From the NCBI RefSeq assembly GCF_000407565.1, contig NZ_ASWI01000003.1, positions 297,001 through 361,000 on the forward strand: DNA of 64,000 bases. The letters run 5' to 3'. Below the pieces are notes generated by a model. It searched no databases. It was not told the origin of the DNA and saw nothing but the letters and a program-made list of their open reading frames with translations. Below, piece by piece: positions 25,327 to 34,906 of this stretch (position 1 is its first letter; each line of letters begins with the position of its first letter). The DNA is from Enterococcus cecorum DSM 20682 = ATCC 43198. GTDB taxonomy: Bacteria > Bacillota > Bacilli > Lactobacillales > Enterococcaceae. Position numbers and translations under genes: made by a program.

Positions 25327-25590
25327 CTATTTTTTCATGATGAGTTGGATGGCTTGGTTGATTTTTGCTTCTCTTTCTTCAGGGTTTTCGCATTCTTCTT
25401 CTAAACATTTACGAAAATTCTCAGCCACTAAAAGTCCCATCACACGGTCAATACTAGAACGTGCGGCACTAAGTTGAGTAACGATATCGATACATTCTTT
25501 TTCTTCTTCAATCATCTTCAACACACCACGAATTTGGCCTTCAGCTCTTTTTAGGCGATGGGTTAGTTTGGTTTTATCGGATACAGGCAT
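25327..25590 (-). CDS. cstR: CsoR-family persulfide sensor, CstR-like
   Basis: 87-residue all-helical repressor. CsoR-fold cysteines are in KECIDIV (about residue 33) and FRKCLEE (about 62). At the position where copper-sensing CsoR has a ligand histidine (four before the second Cys) this protein has Asn, as in the sulfur sensor CstR. Divergent neighbours are rhodaneses and a CoA-disulfide reductase, the classical CstR regulon. Operator-like sites lie at 25614 and 25701. Confidence 0.85.
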   Translation of the reverse strand: MPVSDKTKLTHRLKRAEGQIRGVLKMIEEEKECIDIVTQLSAARSSIDRVMGLLVAENFRKCLEEECENPEEREAKINQAIQLIMKK

Positions 25591-25613
25591 GGTTTCACCT
25601 CATTTCAATCTAT

Positions 25614-25629
25614 ATACCATACTAGGTAC
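25614..25629. promoter_or_regulatory. CstR-type operator 1 (cstR side)
   Basis: ATACCATACTAGGTAC, an imperfect palindrome of the TACC...GGTA type bound by CsoR/CstR, 24 bases before the cstR start. Confidence 0.55.
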
Positions 25630-25672
25630 TATACTGAAAAAGTAAAAAATTGTCCAGTCTCATTCAAAATGA

Positions 25673-25716
25673 TTGACAAAAGGTTGGTTATCGATTATAA
25701 ATACCCTATGAGGTAT
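25673..25716 (+). promoter_or_regulatory. Promoter and CstR-type operator 2 of the sulfur operon
   Basis: TTGACA (25673-25678), 17 bases, TATAAA (25696-25701), overlapped by ATACCCTATGAGGTAT (25701-25716). A repressor bound there would block the polymerase. Confidence 0.7.
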
Positions 25717-25739
25717 AAAAAGAAAGGAGCAAAAAAGCT

Positions 25740-26054
25740 ATGTTTCATTGGTTTGTCCAAGTACCAAATGTTTCTACAAGTGAATTAAAAAGTCAGTTAA
25801 ATCAAGATATTGTCCTATTAGATGTGCGTACACCGTCTGAATACCGCAGTGGGCATATCAGAGGCGCCAAAAATGTACCGCTCAATCGCATCTCACAATA
25901 TGAGGCAAAAGGCAAGCAACCGCATTATATCATTTGCCAATCGGGGATGCGCAGTAAGCAAGCAGCAAAAATATTAGCGAAAAAAGGGCTTCAAGTTTTT
26001 AATGTCAAAGGCGGCATGAATGCTTGGACAGATCGCGTGATAGGGGGAAAATAA
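25740..26054 (+). CDS. Single-domain rhodanese sulfurtransferase
   Basis: 104 residues. The active-site loop is CQSGMRS with the persulfide-forming cysteine; LLDVRTPSEYRSGHIRGAKN is the conserved CH2A motif. AAAGGAGC precedes the ATG. It is the first gene of the CstR-controlled operon and ends one base before the reductase start. It would move sulfane sulfur from a donor such as CoA persulfide or thiosulfate. Confidence 0.9.
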   Translation: MFHWFVQVPNVSTSELKSQLNQDIVLLDVRTPSEYRSGHIRGAKNVPLNRISQYEAKGKQPHYIICQSGMRSKQAAKILAKKGLQVFNVKGGMNAWTDRVIGGK

Positions 26055-26055
26055 C

Positions 26056-27693
26056 GTGAAAAAAGTCATTATTGTCGGTGGAGTCGCAGGGGGTATGTCT
26101 TGTGCTACTCGGTTAAGAAGGTTAATGGAAGAAGCAGAAATCACTGTTTTTGAAAAGGGGCCGTATGTCTCTTTTGCTAATTGTGGCTTACCCTACCATG
26201 TATCTGGAGAAATCGAAAATCGCGAGCAACTTTTAGTACAAACTGCGGATAATTTAAAGAAACGTTTTGCCATCGATGTCCGGCCCAATCATGAAGTCTT
26301 AGTCATTGATCGTAAGGCTAAGACCGTTACAGTAAAAAATCAGGAGCAAGTATTTACCCAAGATTATGATGTGTTGGTATTGTCGCCAGGTGCTAAGCCG
26401 GTGGTGCCGAACTTTCCAGGTTTAGCTGAGGCACAAAATGTATTTACTGTCCGTAGCGTGCCAGATATTGATCGGATTATGGCGCATTTGCAACAACAAG
26501 CCATCCAACATGTGACCGTGGTAGGGGCGGGTTTTATCGGTTTGGAAATGGTTGAAAATCTTGCCAAACGCCAATTACAAGTGACATTAATTGAGAAAGC
26601 TCCTCAAGTATTACCTGCTTTAGATCCGGAAATGTCAACTTTTGTAGAAGAAGAATTAGTTAAAAATGGCGTGAATGTACTGACCAATCAAGGTGTAGCT
26701 GGTTTTAGCGAAAAGGGTCGAGAAGTCGTGTTAGAAGATGGTCAAGTGTTGGCTAGCGATTTGACGATTTTAGCGATTGGCGTCCAACCAGAGTCACGTT
26801 TGGCAAAAGAGGCCGGCTTGACGCTAGGGCTGCGCGAAGCTATCGTGGTCGATGAAAATTACCGCACCTCAGATCCCGATATTTACGCGATTGGCGATGC
26901 GATTTTAGTCACACAACACACTTCTAAGGAACAAACCTTGATTTCACTAGCTTCTCCTGCGAATCGTCAAGGGCGGCAAGTGGCGGATATCATTGCTGGG
27001 CTTCCACGGAAAAATAAAGGCAGTCTAGGTACCGCAATTGTTCGTACGTTTACGATGACAGCGGCCTTTACCGGATTAAATGAGCGTACCTTAAAACGTC
27101 TAGGAAAAAACTATCAAGTCGTGCATACGTTAGGCAAACATCATGCCAGCTATTATCCGGCCGCAACCGATATCTTATTGAAATTACTATTTGATCCTAA
27201 GACAGGTGAAATCTTTGGAGCCCAAGCAGTTGGAGAAAATGGAGTTGATAAGCGAATCGATGTTTTAGCCACAGCGATTAAAGCAGGACTGACGGTAGAA
27301 GATTTACCAGAACTCGAATTGACCTATGCACCGCCATTTGGTTCAGCAAAAGATCCAGTGAATATGATTGGTTATGCTGCTTTGAATCTAATGGAAGGTT
27401 TGAGCGAAAATGTGCAGTGGTATGATTTGGCAAATGAGCTAAAAAATGGAGCGAAAATATTAGATGTGCGCAATCCTGCTGAACTAGCAAATGGTAAGTT
27501 TACCAATGCGTTATCTATCCCGTTAGATGAATTGCGCGCACGATTGGTTGAACTAGATAAAAATCAGGCGTATATTGTAAGTTGTCATAGTGGTCAACGC
27601 AGTTATTTGGCTGAGCGTATCTTGAAACAACACGGCTTTAAGGTCAAAAACTTGGATGGCGCTTATTATTTGTATTCACATGTCAACAAATAG
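26056..27693 (+). CDS. CoA-disulfide reductase fused to rhodanese (CoADR-Rhd)
   Basis: 545 residues. FAD-binding VGGVAGGMSCATRLRR at the N-terminus, the redox cysteine in FANCGLPYHV (about residue 43), an NAD(P)H-binding VVGAGFIGLEMVENL (about 155) and a dimerisation domain to about 450. A C-terminal rhodanese domain has its active loop at SCHSGQRS (about 513). Such fusions reduce CoA persulfide/polysulfide with NAD(P)H. The start is GTG at 26056, a single base after the rhodanese stop codon. Confidence 0.93.
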   Translation: MKKVIIVGGVAGGMSCATRLRRLMEEAEITVFEKGPYVSFANCGLPYHVSGEIENREQLLVQTADNLKKRFAIDVRPNHEVLVIDRKAKTVTVKNQEQVFTQDYDVLVLSPGAKPVVPNFPGLAEAQNVFTVRSVPDIDRIMAHLQQQAIQHVTVVGAGFIGLEMVENLAKRQLQVTLIEKAPQVLPALDPEMSTFVEEELVKNGVNVLTNQGVAGFSEKGREVVLEDGQVLASDLTILAIGVQPESRLAKEAGLTLGLREAIVVDENYRTSDPDIYAIGDAILVTQHTSKEQTLISLASPANRQGRQVADIIAGLPRKNKGSLGTAIVRTFTMTAAFTGLNERTLKRLGKNYQVVHTLGKHHASYYPAATDILLKLLFDPKTGEIFGAQAVGENGVDKRIDVLATAIKAGLTVEDLPELELTYAPPFGSAKDPVNMIGYAALNLMEGLSENVQWYDLANELKNGAKILDVRNPAELANGKFTNALSIPLDELRARLVELDKNQAYIVSCHSGQRSYLAERILKQHGFKVKNLDGAYYLYSHVNK

Positions 27694-27754
27694 TCACTAT
27701 CTAAAGACTGCTATTCACCAAAAAATTCACATAGAACTAAAGGAGATAAAATAG

Positions 27755-28036
27755 ATGTACGAAACCATTGATATTCACAAATTTAAAGAACTATTAGGCA
27801 AAGAAAGAATAAATTTAATTGATGTGCGTGAAGAAGACGAGTTTATGTTTGGTCACCTGCCACAAGCGGAAAACATGCCTTTGAGTCGTTTCTTAGATTT
27901 TGTAGAAGAACTATACGAAGGCGAAACTTATTATGTGATCTGTCATTCTGGTGCACGTTCTGCTAATGCCTGTGCGTTTTTGGCCAGCCAAGGCTATCAC
28001 GTGGTCAATGTTGAAGGCGGTATGGCAGCGTTATAA
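27755..28036 (+). CDS. Single-domain rhodanese sulfurtransferase (second)
   Basis: 93 residues with LIDVREEDEFMFGHLPQAEN and the active loop CHSGARS. AAGGAGATAAAAT precedes the ATG. It is the third sulfurtransferase domain in the CstR-controlled group and is likely co-transcribed after a 61-base gap. Confidence 0.9.
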   Translation: MYETIDIHKFKELLGKERINLIDVREEDEFMFGHLPQAENMPLSRFLDFVEELYEGETYYVICHSGARSANACAFLASQGYHVVNVEGGMAAL

Positions 28037-28221
28037 AATATCATAATCGAATCCTATAAACAACACTTCAATGAGATTATTCACAAATAAAAGTGCGACT
28101 ATTCAGAGCATTTTTCTATTCTTTTGCACAAAACTTCGGTATAATTAAGATAAGAAAATTTGTTGTTTGAGTCGACAATTTGCGGCTCAATTTGGCTTAA
28201 TTTCGGAGGATGTGTAAACAA

Positions 28222-29376
28222 ATGGAATTTATTGGTATTTTATGTTTGATTTTAGTGACGACTTCGCTGGCAGCACACATTTGTCGTCGGATAGGTGTTC
28301 CTGGAGTGGTTGGGCAATTATTGGTTGGCCTAATTGTGGGAGCAGGTGGACTGAATCTCATTCATTCATCAGAGTTGATTCATATCTTTTCTGAAATCGG
28401 GGTTATTTTGTTAATGTTCTTAGCCGGTTTGGAAAGTGATATTGAGCTTTTGAAGAAATATTTTAAACCAGGAATGCTAGTAGCTGTCTTCGGGGTGATT
28501 TTCCCCTTGTTACTAGGAGCGGGGGGCGGATTTATCTTCAAATCAACAGCAACAGAGGCCTTTTTCTTTGGGGTTGTGCTCGCGGCGACTTCGGTGAGTA
28601 TTTCAGTTGAAGTATTAAAAGAACTTCACGCGGTAAATACTAAAGAAGGTTCCACAATTTTAGGGGCTTCGGTGGTAGACGATATTTTAATTGTTTTGGT
28701 GTTGAGTATTAGTTTGACTTTCCTTGGGGCGAATCAAGGAAATGGCGGTTCTTTAGGATTAACTTTATTAAAAGAACTCATCTACTTTGGCTTGATTTTC
28801 CTTTTGGTTCGTTGGATCGCGCCATACTTAATGAAATTATCAGAAAGAATTTACACCACCGCTTCAGTCATCATCATGTCGTTGATTATTTGCTTGGGCA
28901 TGTCCTATGTGGCTGATTTGGTTGGTTTAAGTTCAGTGATTGGGGCATTCTTTGCAGGGATTGCAGTTGGCCAAACAAAGGTAAAAGAAAAAGTATTTCT
29001 TAATGTTGAAGCGATTGGCTATGCGATTTTTATCCCAGTATTCTTTGTCAATATTGGCTTAGAGGTAGAACTAGCAAGTATTATCAAGCAATTCCCGTTT
29101 ATTACATTATTTGTCCTAATTGCGGTCATTTCTAAATTATTTGGTGGCTATCTTGGTTCAAAAATGGCCGGATTTTCCAATAATAGTGCTTGGATGGTCG
29201 GAGCAGGGATGATTTCACGTGGAGAGATTGCGCTGATTGTCTTACAAATCGGTCAAACAGGCGGCTTAATTCCTGAAAAATATTTCGCGCCAATGGTCAT
29301 TACGATTTTAATCAGTACCTTGGTGTCGCCATTGATTTTGAAATTCTTTGCGAAAAAAGTCTTAAAACATGCATGA
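28222..29376 (+). CDS. napA: Na+/H+ antiporter NapA (CPA2 family)
   Basis: 384 residues, with about 12 membrane helices, closely resembling NapA of Enterococcus hirae from the first residues (MEFIGILCLIL) to SRGEIALIVLQIG. The ion-binding aspartate pair is in GASVVDDILIVL. It exports Na+ (or Li+) in exchange for protons across the cytoplasmic membrane. An ATG at 28210 touches the GGAGG site, so the ATG at 28222 is taken as the start. It stands alone upstream of a PadR-type regulator. Confidence 0.93.
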   Translation: MEFIGILCLILVTTSLAAHICRRIGVPGVVGQLLVGLIVGAGGLNLIHSSELIHIFSEIGVILLMFLAGLESDIELLKKYFKPGMLVAVFGVIFPLLLGAGGGFIFKSTATEAFFFGVVLAATSVSISVEVLKELHAVNTKEGSTILGASVVDDILIVLVLSISLTFLGANQGNGGSLGLTLLKELIYFGLIFLLVRWIAPYLMKLSERIYTTASVIIMSLIICLGMSYVADLVGLSSVIGAFFAGIAVGQTKVKEKVFLNVEAIGYAIFIPVFFVNIGLEVELASIIKQFPFITLFVLIAVISKLFGGYLGSKMAGFSNNSAWMVGAGMISRGEIALIVLQIGQTGGLIPEKYFAPMVITILISTLVSPLILKFFAKKVLKHA

Positions 29377-29494
29377 ACATTTGCACGGTAGTCTATAGAT
29401 TTAGGCTGCCGTGTTTATTTTTTTGCTATTATGTTTTACAAGGTAGCCAAAGTGTAGTATGATTAGCTTGTAATGCAAGATAGTGGGTGAGAAA

Positions 29495-29833
29495 ATGACA
29501 GGAAAAATTGATTCGCAGCTATTAAAAGGTGTGCTAACTGGCTGTATTTTGCAATTATTAACGCAAGAAGAACTCTATGGCTATACTTTGAGTGAGCGTT
29601 TGGCGGACAATGGCTTCAGTGAGATTTCCAATGGAACGATTTATCCCTTATTACTTTCGATGGAGAAAAAAGGTTGGATCACAGGACAAATGCGTGAATC
29701 AGAATCTGGTCCCAAACGCAAATATTATTCGGTCACGCCAGACGGACAAGCAGAGTTACTTCATTTCAAAAACCAGTGGCAGTTACTCAAGCAAAATGTC
29801 AATCAAGTGATGAGAGGTGCAGAAGATGAGTAA
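29495..29833 (+). CDS. PadR-family transcription regulator
   Basis: 112 residues with the PadR winged helix (LLKGVLTGCILQLLTQEELY, GYTLSERLADNGF, ISNGTIYPLLLSMEKKGWI). GGGTGAGAAA precedes the ATG. It overlaps the following DUF1129-type membrane protein by 8 bases, a typical regulator/membrane-protein pair in lactic acid bacteria. Confidence 0.88.
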   Translation: MTGKIDSQLLKGVLTGCILQLLTQEELYGYTLSERLADNGFSEISNGTIYPLLLSMEKKGWITGQMRESESGPKRKYYSVTPDGQAELLHFKNQWQLLKQNVNQVMRGAEDE

Positions 29834-30449
29834 TCTAATCAAAGAAAATGCAAACTTACAAAAACAACTCCAAGGTGCCAATAAGCAATACTATGAGGAT
29901 TTGCTAGTATATGTGCGTCTGAATAGTATAGGCAAAAATGAACGTCAGACGGAAGAAATGTTGCTTGGTATTTTGCAAGATATTTTAGAAGCGCAACAAA
30001 ATGGGGTGTCCGCTCAAGATTATTTCGGAAAAGATCCCCAACCGATTGCCGATGAATTGCTCAAACAGCTTCCAAATGATGCAAAACAAATGGTTAAAAT
30101 CAGTCTATTAGCGGTACTGACCTATTTTGCGGTAGTATTTATCGGAAGTTATTTTGTATCCCTTTTTCAACCAGGTACGCCACAGCTAATAGATGTTGGC
30201 GAGTACGTGATTTGTAGTATATGTGCCGGTATTTCGGCCTTTGTCATTCTGTGGTTAATGGGAAAAAACTATGGTCAGAAAAATAGTTGGAAAATGTTAT
30301 TTACAATAGGTGGGATATTTGTTATCAACTGTCTTTTGTTTATTTTCATTCGTACGCCTTGGGTTATTCCACTTTCTCGTTGGATGGCAACTTTACTCGC
30401 AATGATTTTAGCGGCAAGTGTTTATCTTCTGGGTAGGGAGAAAAATTAA
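29826..30449 (+). CDS. DUF1129-like membrane protein
   Basis: 207 residues: a soluble N-terminal part of about 90 residues followed by four hydrophobic segments, ending VYLLGREKN. The start ATG lies in the end of padR (8-base overlap), implying translational coupling. The layout matches DUF1129 proteins; the function is unknown. The partner PadR probably controls it, perhaps in response to envelope stress. Confidence 0.75.
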   Translation: MSNLIKENANLQKQLQGANKQYYEDLLVYVRLNSIGKNERQTEEMLLGILQDILEAQQNGVSAQDYFGKDPQPIADELLKQLPNDAKQMVKISLLAVLTYFAVVFIGSYFVSLFQPGTPQLIDVGEYVICSICAGISAFVILWLMGKNYGQKNSWKMLFTIGGIFVINCLLFIFIRTPWVIPLSRWMATLLAMILAASVYLLGREKN

Positions 30450-30465
30450 CATTTCGGAGGTGACC

Positions 30466-30891
30466 ATGGCAAAAAAGAAACGTAAAAAATTTTGTGTACG
30501 TGTCCGCTGCTTGAATGGGAGAAGTTATCAGTTTCCTCTACCGAATGATTTGCAAAAGGCGATGTGGCAATATAAGGTTGAAAATCCTACTAATTGGTTT
30601 GATTTATTATCACAAGCATTGATTAATATTCCGACAAAAGAATATTGCGAAAACTACCAGCCGCCAATGACCGTCGCTTTAGTGGAAAAAATATTTATCA
30701 CTGCAAATTATGAACATGTCGCCACTCGTGGACAATTTGTGACTAAGGATAATTGGCAAAGAAATGATTTGTCCCGTCATTGGAATAATATTCGCTTTTT
30801 ACAACATGATTATCCGCTGATGACGAAATTGCGCATTTTCTTGGCCTATCTGATATGGATGACAAAGTTGCATATATGCCGAATAAAATAG
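30466..30891 (+). CDS. Hypothetical basic protein
   Basis: 141 residues from ATG 30466, with CGGAGGTGACC just upstream. Strongly basic N-terminus MAKKKRKKFC. One weak hydrophobic stretch near the C-terminus (LRIFLAYLIWM). No family recognised. It follows the DUF1129 gene by 16 bases and ends at a strong terminator. Confidence 0.6.
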   Translation: MAKKKRKKFCVRVRCLNGRSYQFPLPNDLQKAMWQYKVENPTNWFDLLSQALINIPTKEYCENYQPPMTVALVEKIFITANYEHVATRGQFVTKDNWQRNDLSRHWNNIRFLQHDYPLMTKLRIFLAYLIWMTKLHICRIK

Positions 30892-30901
30892 AATAACAAA
30901 T

Positions 30902-30942
30902 AAAACCAGTACGTAGATTTTATTTTCTACGTGCTGGTTTTT
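30902..30942 (+). terminator. Terminator
   Basis: AAAACCAGTACGTAGA pairs with TCTACGTGCTGGTTTT, then T residues. Confidence 0.85.
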
Positions 30943-31343
30943 GACTCTTTATTTAACGTCCACCTTTGGGATACAGGCAGTGGGTCGCCTCCTTTAACTT
31001 CTAAATAAATTTTATCATCAAAGCTATTTGAGGTCAAAAAGAAATCATTGTGTAGTGAGATGATTGGAATTCGTCGAGTTATTCAAATAACTTATATTGA
31101 TTGCGGTGAAAAAGATTTAAAGGAATAAAAAAATATCACAAAAAACTTATTATTGGGATAAAGAGTTTATAATCAATCATTCATATGTCTAAGTTAAAAA
31201 ATTATCACTTATTAACCGCTGATGAAATCCGTGATTGAAATGCGGAATTGACGAAGACTATAGTTGTCTTTTTATAAACATCAGATGAATAATTAATTGA
31301 AAATACTTATTTCCGTCATTTTAGGATTTTTTTAAAGAAAATG
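30943..31343. other. Non-coding stretch upstream of the glucuronide locus
   Basis: About 400 A+T-rich bases with no gene I can support. The one notable word is CATCAGATGAAT at 31279-31290, which recurs as CATCTGATGAAT near uxaC. A small inverted repeat ATCCGTGATT...AATGCGGAATT lies around 31230. Confidence 0.5.
31279..31290. promoter_or_regulatory. Putative GntR operator (copy 1)
   Basis: CATCAGATGAAT. Similar words occur at 35571-35582 and, inside the uxaC promoter, at 35645-35656. Shared by the two promoters of one catabolic locus with its own GntR regulator. Confidence 0.4.
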
Positions 31344-31391
31344 TTTACAAAATCACCTATAAATGGTATGATGATTTCGGAAGCGGTTACA
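31344..31391 (+). promoter_or_regulatory. Promoter and cre site of the glucuronide transporter
   Basis: TTTACA (31344-31349), 17 bases, TATGAT (31367-31372). CGGAAGCGGTTACA at 31378-31391 matches the cre consensus TGNNARCGNWWWCA at all but the first base, so CcpA repression is likely. Confidence 0.65.
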
Positions 31392-31421
31392 GACTTTCTT
31401 ACTATTTAGGAGGAACATACT

Positions 31422-32987
31422 GTGAACGAAAAAAGTGAAAAAGCGATTGTTAATGAACATGTCACCTACAATAGAGCGAAGTTATGGCAAATTATTTTGT
31501 TTGCTTTTAATAATTCGTCTACCAATATTTATTTAGTAGCCTTTAGTTTTATTACGTACTTTTCAACTGGTATCTTAGGGTTAGCAGCTATCTTTGTCAG
31601 CCAATTAATGGGTTATATCCGTATTTTTGATGGTTTTATTGACCCGGCTATTGGGATATTAATCGATAAGACAGATACAAAATTCGGAAAATATCGTCCT
31701 ATCTTGGTGTTAGGGAATGTCATCACTGCGCTATCATTTGTTTTCTTATTTAATATTCATCATTTTGGTAAAGGGATGACGATGCCATTATTTGTTATTG
31801 CCCTAATTATCCATAAGATTGGGTATTCTTTACAACAAACCATTACAAAAGCCGGACAAGCTGCCTTAACAAACGATCCTGAACAACGTCCATTGTTTAA
31901 TATTTTTGATGGTATCATGAGTGCAATTATATTTTCAGGTAGTCAAATTGTCATTTCAGGCTATTTAGTTCCTAAACACCAAGGATTTACGGAGGGGTTC
32001 TTCAAAGAATTAATCACTTTGGTAATTAGTATTTCAGCAGTTTTAGCTATTTTAGCCATTATTGGAATTTGGCAAAAGGATAATAAGAAATATTTTGGTT
32101 TAGGAGAAGAAAAGACGCAAAAAACGACGATGAAAGATTACTGGAAAGTACTAAAAGGGAATCGTCCATTGCAAGTATTGTCTTTATCAGCAGCCTTTGT
32201 TAAGTTTAATTCTACCATTTTGGGCGATTCTGTTGTTACCGTAATGTTATTTGGTATTTTGTTCGGTAACTATGCTTTATCTGGTGCAATTGCCGCTTTG
32301 ATGGTTATTCCTAACATATTAGTAACGACTTTTAGTGCAAGTTATGCTCGTAAGAAAGGATTGCGTAGTGCTTATATTCTTTCATTACAAGTGGGTACGA
32401 TTGCGATGATTGCGATGGGGGGCTTACTCTACTTTGGCCAACCAGGTAGTGTGAATTTGAAATCAATGAGTTTATATGCGGTGCTATTTTTAGTTTTATA
32501 CGCAATTGGTCGTTACTTCAGTACTACACCATCTAGCTTAGTATTAACAATGGGGGCTGATATTTCTGACTATGAAACCTCTGTATCTGGTCGGTATATT
32601 TCAGGGATGATTGGGACGATTTTCTCTTTAACAGACTCTGTGGCATCTTCATTTGTACCAATGGTTGTCGGATGGGTCTTAGCAGGAATTGGATTTGCCC
32701 ATGAATACCCTACTGTTAAAACACCTCTATCTGGGGATTTAAAATTTGCGACAATTCTATTATTTGCGATTATCCCAGTCGTTTTGTCCTTACTCGCTTT
32801 ATTCTTAATGCGCTTTTATAAATTAGACCGAGAAACAATGGTCCAAATTCAAGAAAAAATTCATGTGATGAAAGCTGCAAAAGACGTAGAACGTGTACGA
32901 GATATCGCAAAGAACGTTCCTCTTTCTGATATGAATTATGTAGATATTTCTAAGTATCCAGTGCAAGAAGAAAACGAAGATAAATAA
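31422..32987 (+). CDS. GPH-family glucuronide:cation symporter
   Basis: 521 residues, 12 predicted membrane helices, of the glycoside-pentoside-hexuronide family (MelB/UidB type). The typical DGFIDPAIGILIDKTDTKFGKYRP loop between helices 2 and 3 is visible (about residues 70-90). A long hydrophilic C-terminal tail of about 60 residues follows the last helix. GTG start with TAGGAGGAACATACT upstream. First gene of the locus, directly before beta-glucuronidase, so it most likely imports glucuronides. Confidence 0.85.
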   Translation: MNEKSEKAIVNEHVTYNRAKLWQIILFAFNNSSTNIYLVAFSFITYFSTGILGLAAIFVSQLMGYIRIFDGFIDPAIGILIDKTDTKFGKYRPILVLGNVITALSFVFLFNIHHFGKGMTMPLFVIALIIHKIGYSLQQTITKAGQAALTNDPEQRPLFNIFDGIMSAIIFSGSQIVISGYLVPKHQGFTEGFFKELITLVISISAVLAILAIIGIWQKDNKKYFGLGEEKTQKTTMKDYWKVLKGNRPLQVLSLSAAFVKFNSTILGDSVVTVMLFGILFGNYALSGAIAALMVIPNILVTTFSASYARKKGLRSAYILSLQVGTIAMIAMGGLLYFGQPGSVNLKSMSLYAVLFLVLYAIGRYFSTTPSSLVLTMGADISDYETSVSGRYISGMIGTIFSLTDSVASSFVPMVVGWVLAGIGFAHEYPTVKTPLSGDLKFATILLFAIIPVVLSLLALFLMRFYKLDRETMVQIQEKIHVMKAAKDVERVRDIAKNVPLSDMNYVDISKYPVQEENEDK

Positions 32988-33055
32988 TAATTTAGTATGA
33001 GAGGGTGTGACTGATTCTGTTGCATCCTTTTTCAATAATGAGAGGAGAATATATT

Positions 33056-34855
33056 ATGTTATATCCAAAGAATACAAAAACTAGAACAAGTATCGACTTA
33101 AATGGTGTTTGGAATTTTCAATTAGGGGAACATTTTGCAGAAAAAAGGCTAGAGGGTAAAGAAGTGATGGTTGTACCTTCGTCATTTAATGATGTGATTG
33201 TCGATAATGATAAGCGAAATTATATTGGCGATTTTTGGTATGAACGTCAAATAGCCGTTCCCGATGTTGATGAAAATCAAGAGCTCGTTTTGCGATTTGG
33301 CTCAGTGACGCATCGGGCAACGGTATATGTGGAAGGATACCAAATTGGTGAACATATTGGGGGCTTCACTCCGTTTGAATGTGTGATTCCTGCTAAACTT
33401 TACGATGGGAAGAGCCATTTACGTGTGACCATCCAAGCAAATAATAAACTTGATTTTTCGACCCTTCCAGTGGGAAATTATGTAGAGGAGAAACAAGTGG
33501 ATGGGACCATTCGAAGCAAGGTTTATGAAAATTTTGACTTCTTTAACTATGCGGGGATACATCGACCAGTGAAATTAATCATCAGACCAAAAACGCATTT
33601 ACAAGACATTACGATTTTTAGTGATTTATCAGATGATTTATCGGAGGCTACTGTTCATTTTGAGTATCAAATTGAGGGAGATTACGATGAGTTGAAGATT
33701 GATATTATCGATGAAATGGGACAAGTAGTAGCTGAAATGGAAAATAATCAAGCAATCATTTCTGATGTGCATCTTTGGGAAGTTTTGAATGCATACTTGT
33801 ATACTGCACGAATTCACATAATCAAATCAGGGAAGACGATTGATTGTTATGAAGAAGAGTTTGGTATACGAAAAGTTCGAGTAGCTAATGGACAATTTTT
33901 GATTAATGAAAAGCCATTTTATTTTAAAGGATTTGGAAAGCATGAGGATACTTATATTAACGGAAGAGGTCTAAATGAAGCAGCAAATTTAATGGATTTA
34001 AATTTATTAAAAGAAATTGGGGCAAATTCATTTAGAACTTCGCATTATCCTTATTCAGAAGAAATGATGCGTTTAGCAGATCGGCTAGGGATTGTTGTGA
34101 TTGATGAGGTGCCAGCTGTTGGTTTATTCCAAAACTTTAATGCAGCATTGGATTTGATGAATCAAACTACGGCTAAGGGGAATACTTGGGATAATATGGA
34201 AACGCATCAAGCACATGAACAAGTGATTCGCGAATTGGTCGCTCGCGATAAAAACTATGCTTGTGTGGTCATGTGGGTTGTAGCTAACGAACCAGCCTCT
34301 CATGAAAAAGGTGCTAAAGACTATTTTGAGCCTTTAATAAAACTTTATAAAACTTTGGATCCGCAACAACGTCCAGTAACGTTAGTGAATATTATGAATG
34401 CAGGGCCTCACGAAGATGAAGTAGCAGACTTACTAGATGTTCTTTGTTTGAATCGTTACTATGGATGGTATAAAAATCATGGAGATTTAGCAAAAGCTGA
34501 AGTTGGCTTACGAGAAGAATTGTTAGCGTGGCAGAAAAAATATCCAGAAAAGCCAATCGTGATGACTGAATATGGTGCGGATACTTTACCAGGTTTGCAT
34601 TCGATGTGGGAGATTCCCTATACTGAAGAATATCAGATGGGTTACTATGAAATGAGTCATAAAGTTTTTGATGAAATTTCTCATCTAGTAGGAGAGCAAG
34701 TTTGGAATTTCGCTGATTTTGAAACTAATGTGATGTTAATACGAGTGAAAGGCAACCATAAAGGATTGTTTTCTAGAAATCGAGAACCTAAGCAAGTGGT
34801 GCGCAGTTTTAAAAAACGTTGGACGGAGATTCCTAACTATGGCTATAAACAATAA
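33056..34855 (+). CDS. uidA: Beta-glucuronidase (GH2)
   Basis: 599 residues, the length of bacterial GH2 glucuronidases. Sugar-binding, immunoglobulin-like and TIM-barrel domains follow in order. The acid/base glutamate is in WVVANEPAS (about residue 409) and the nucleophile in VMTEYGADT (about 503). The NxKG-type element GNHKGLFSR near residue 566, which recognises the glucuronic carboxylate, separates it from beta-galactosidases. The start ATG 33056 has AGAGGAGAATAT before it. It releases glucuronic acid for the Uxa/Uxu enzymes encoded downstream. Confidence 0.95.
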   Translation: MLYPKNTKTRTSIDLNGVWNFQLGEHFAEKRLEGKEVMVVPSSFNDVIVDNDKRNYIGDFWYERQIAVPDVDENQELVLRFGSVTHRATVYVEGYQIGEHIGGFTPFECVIPAKLYDGKSHLRVTIQANNKLDFSTLPVGNYVEEKQVDGTIRSKVYENFDFFNYAGIHRPVKLIIRPKTHLQDITIFSDLSDDLSEATVHFEYQIEGDYDELKIDIIDEMGQVVAEMENNQAIISDVHLWEVLNAYLYTARIHIIKSGKTIDCYEEEFGIRKVRVANGQFLINEKPFYFKGFGKHEDTYINGRGLNEAANLMDLNLLKEIGANSFRTSHYPYSEEMMRLADRLGIVVIDEVPAVGLFQNFNAALDLMNQTTAKGNTWDNMETHQAHEQVIRELVARDKNYACVVMWVVANEPASHEKGAKDYFEPLIKLYKTLDPQQRPVTLVNIMNAGPHEDEVADLLDVLCLNRYYGWYKNHGDLAKAEVGLREELLAWQKKYPEKPIVMTEYGADTLPGLHSMWEIPYTEEYQMGYYEMSHKVFDEISHLVGEQVWNFADFETNVMLIRVKGNHKGLFSRNREPKQVVRSFKKRWTEIPNYGYKQ

Positions 34856-34906
34856 AAGGGTTACATGATATAATAGTCCTATAATTAGAAATGAGGGTGG
34901 ATTATT

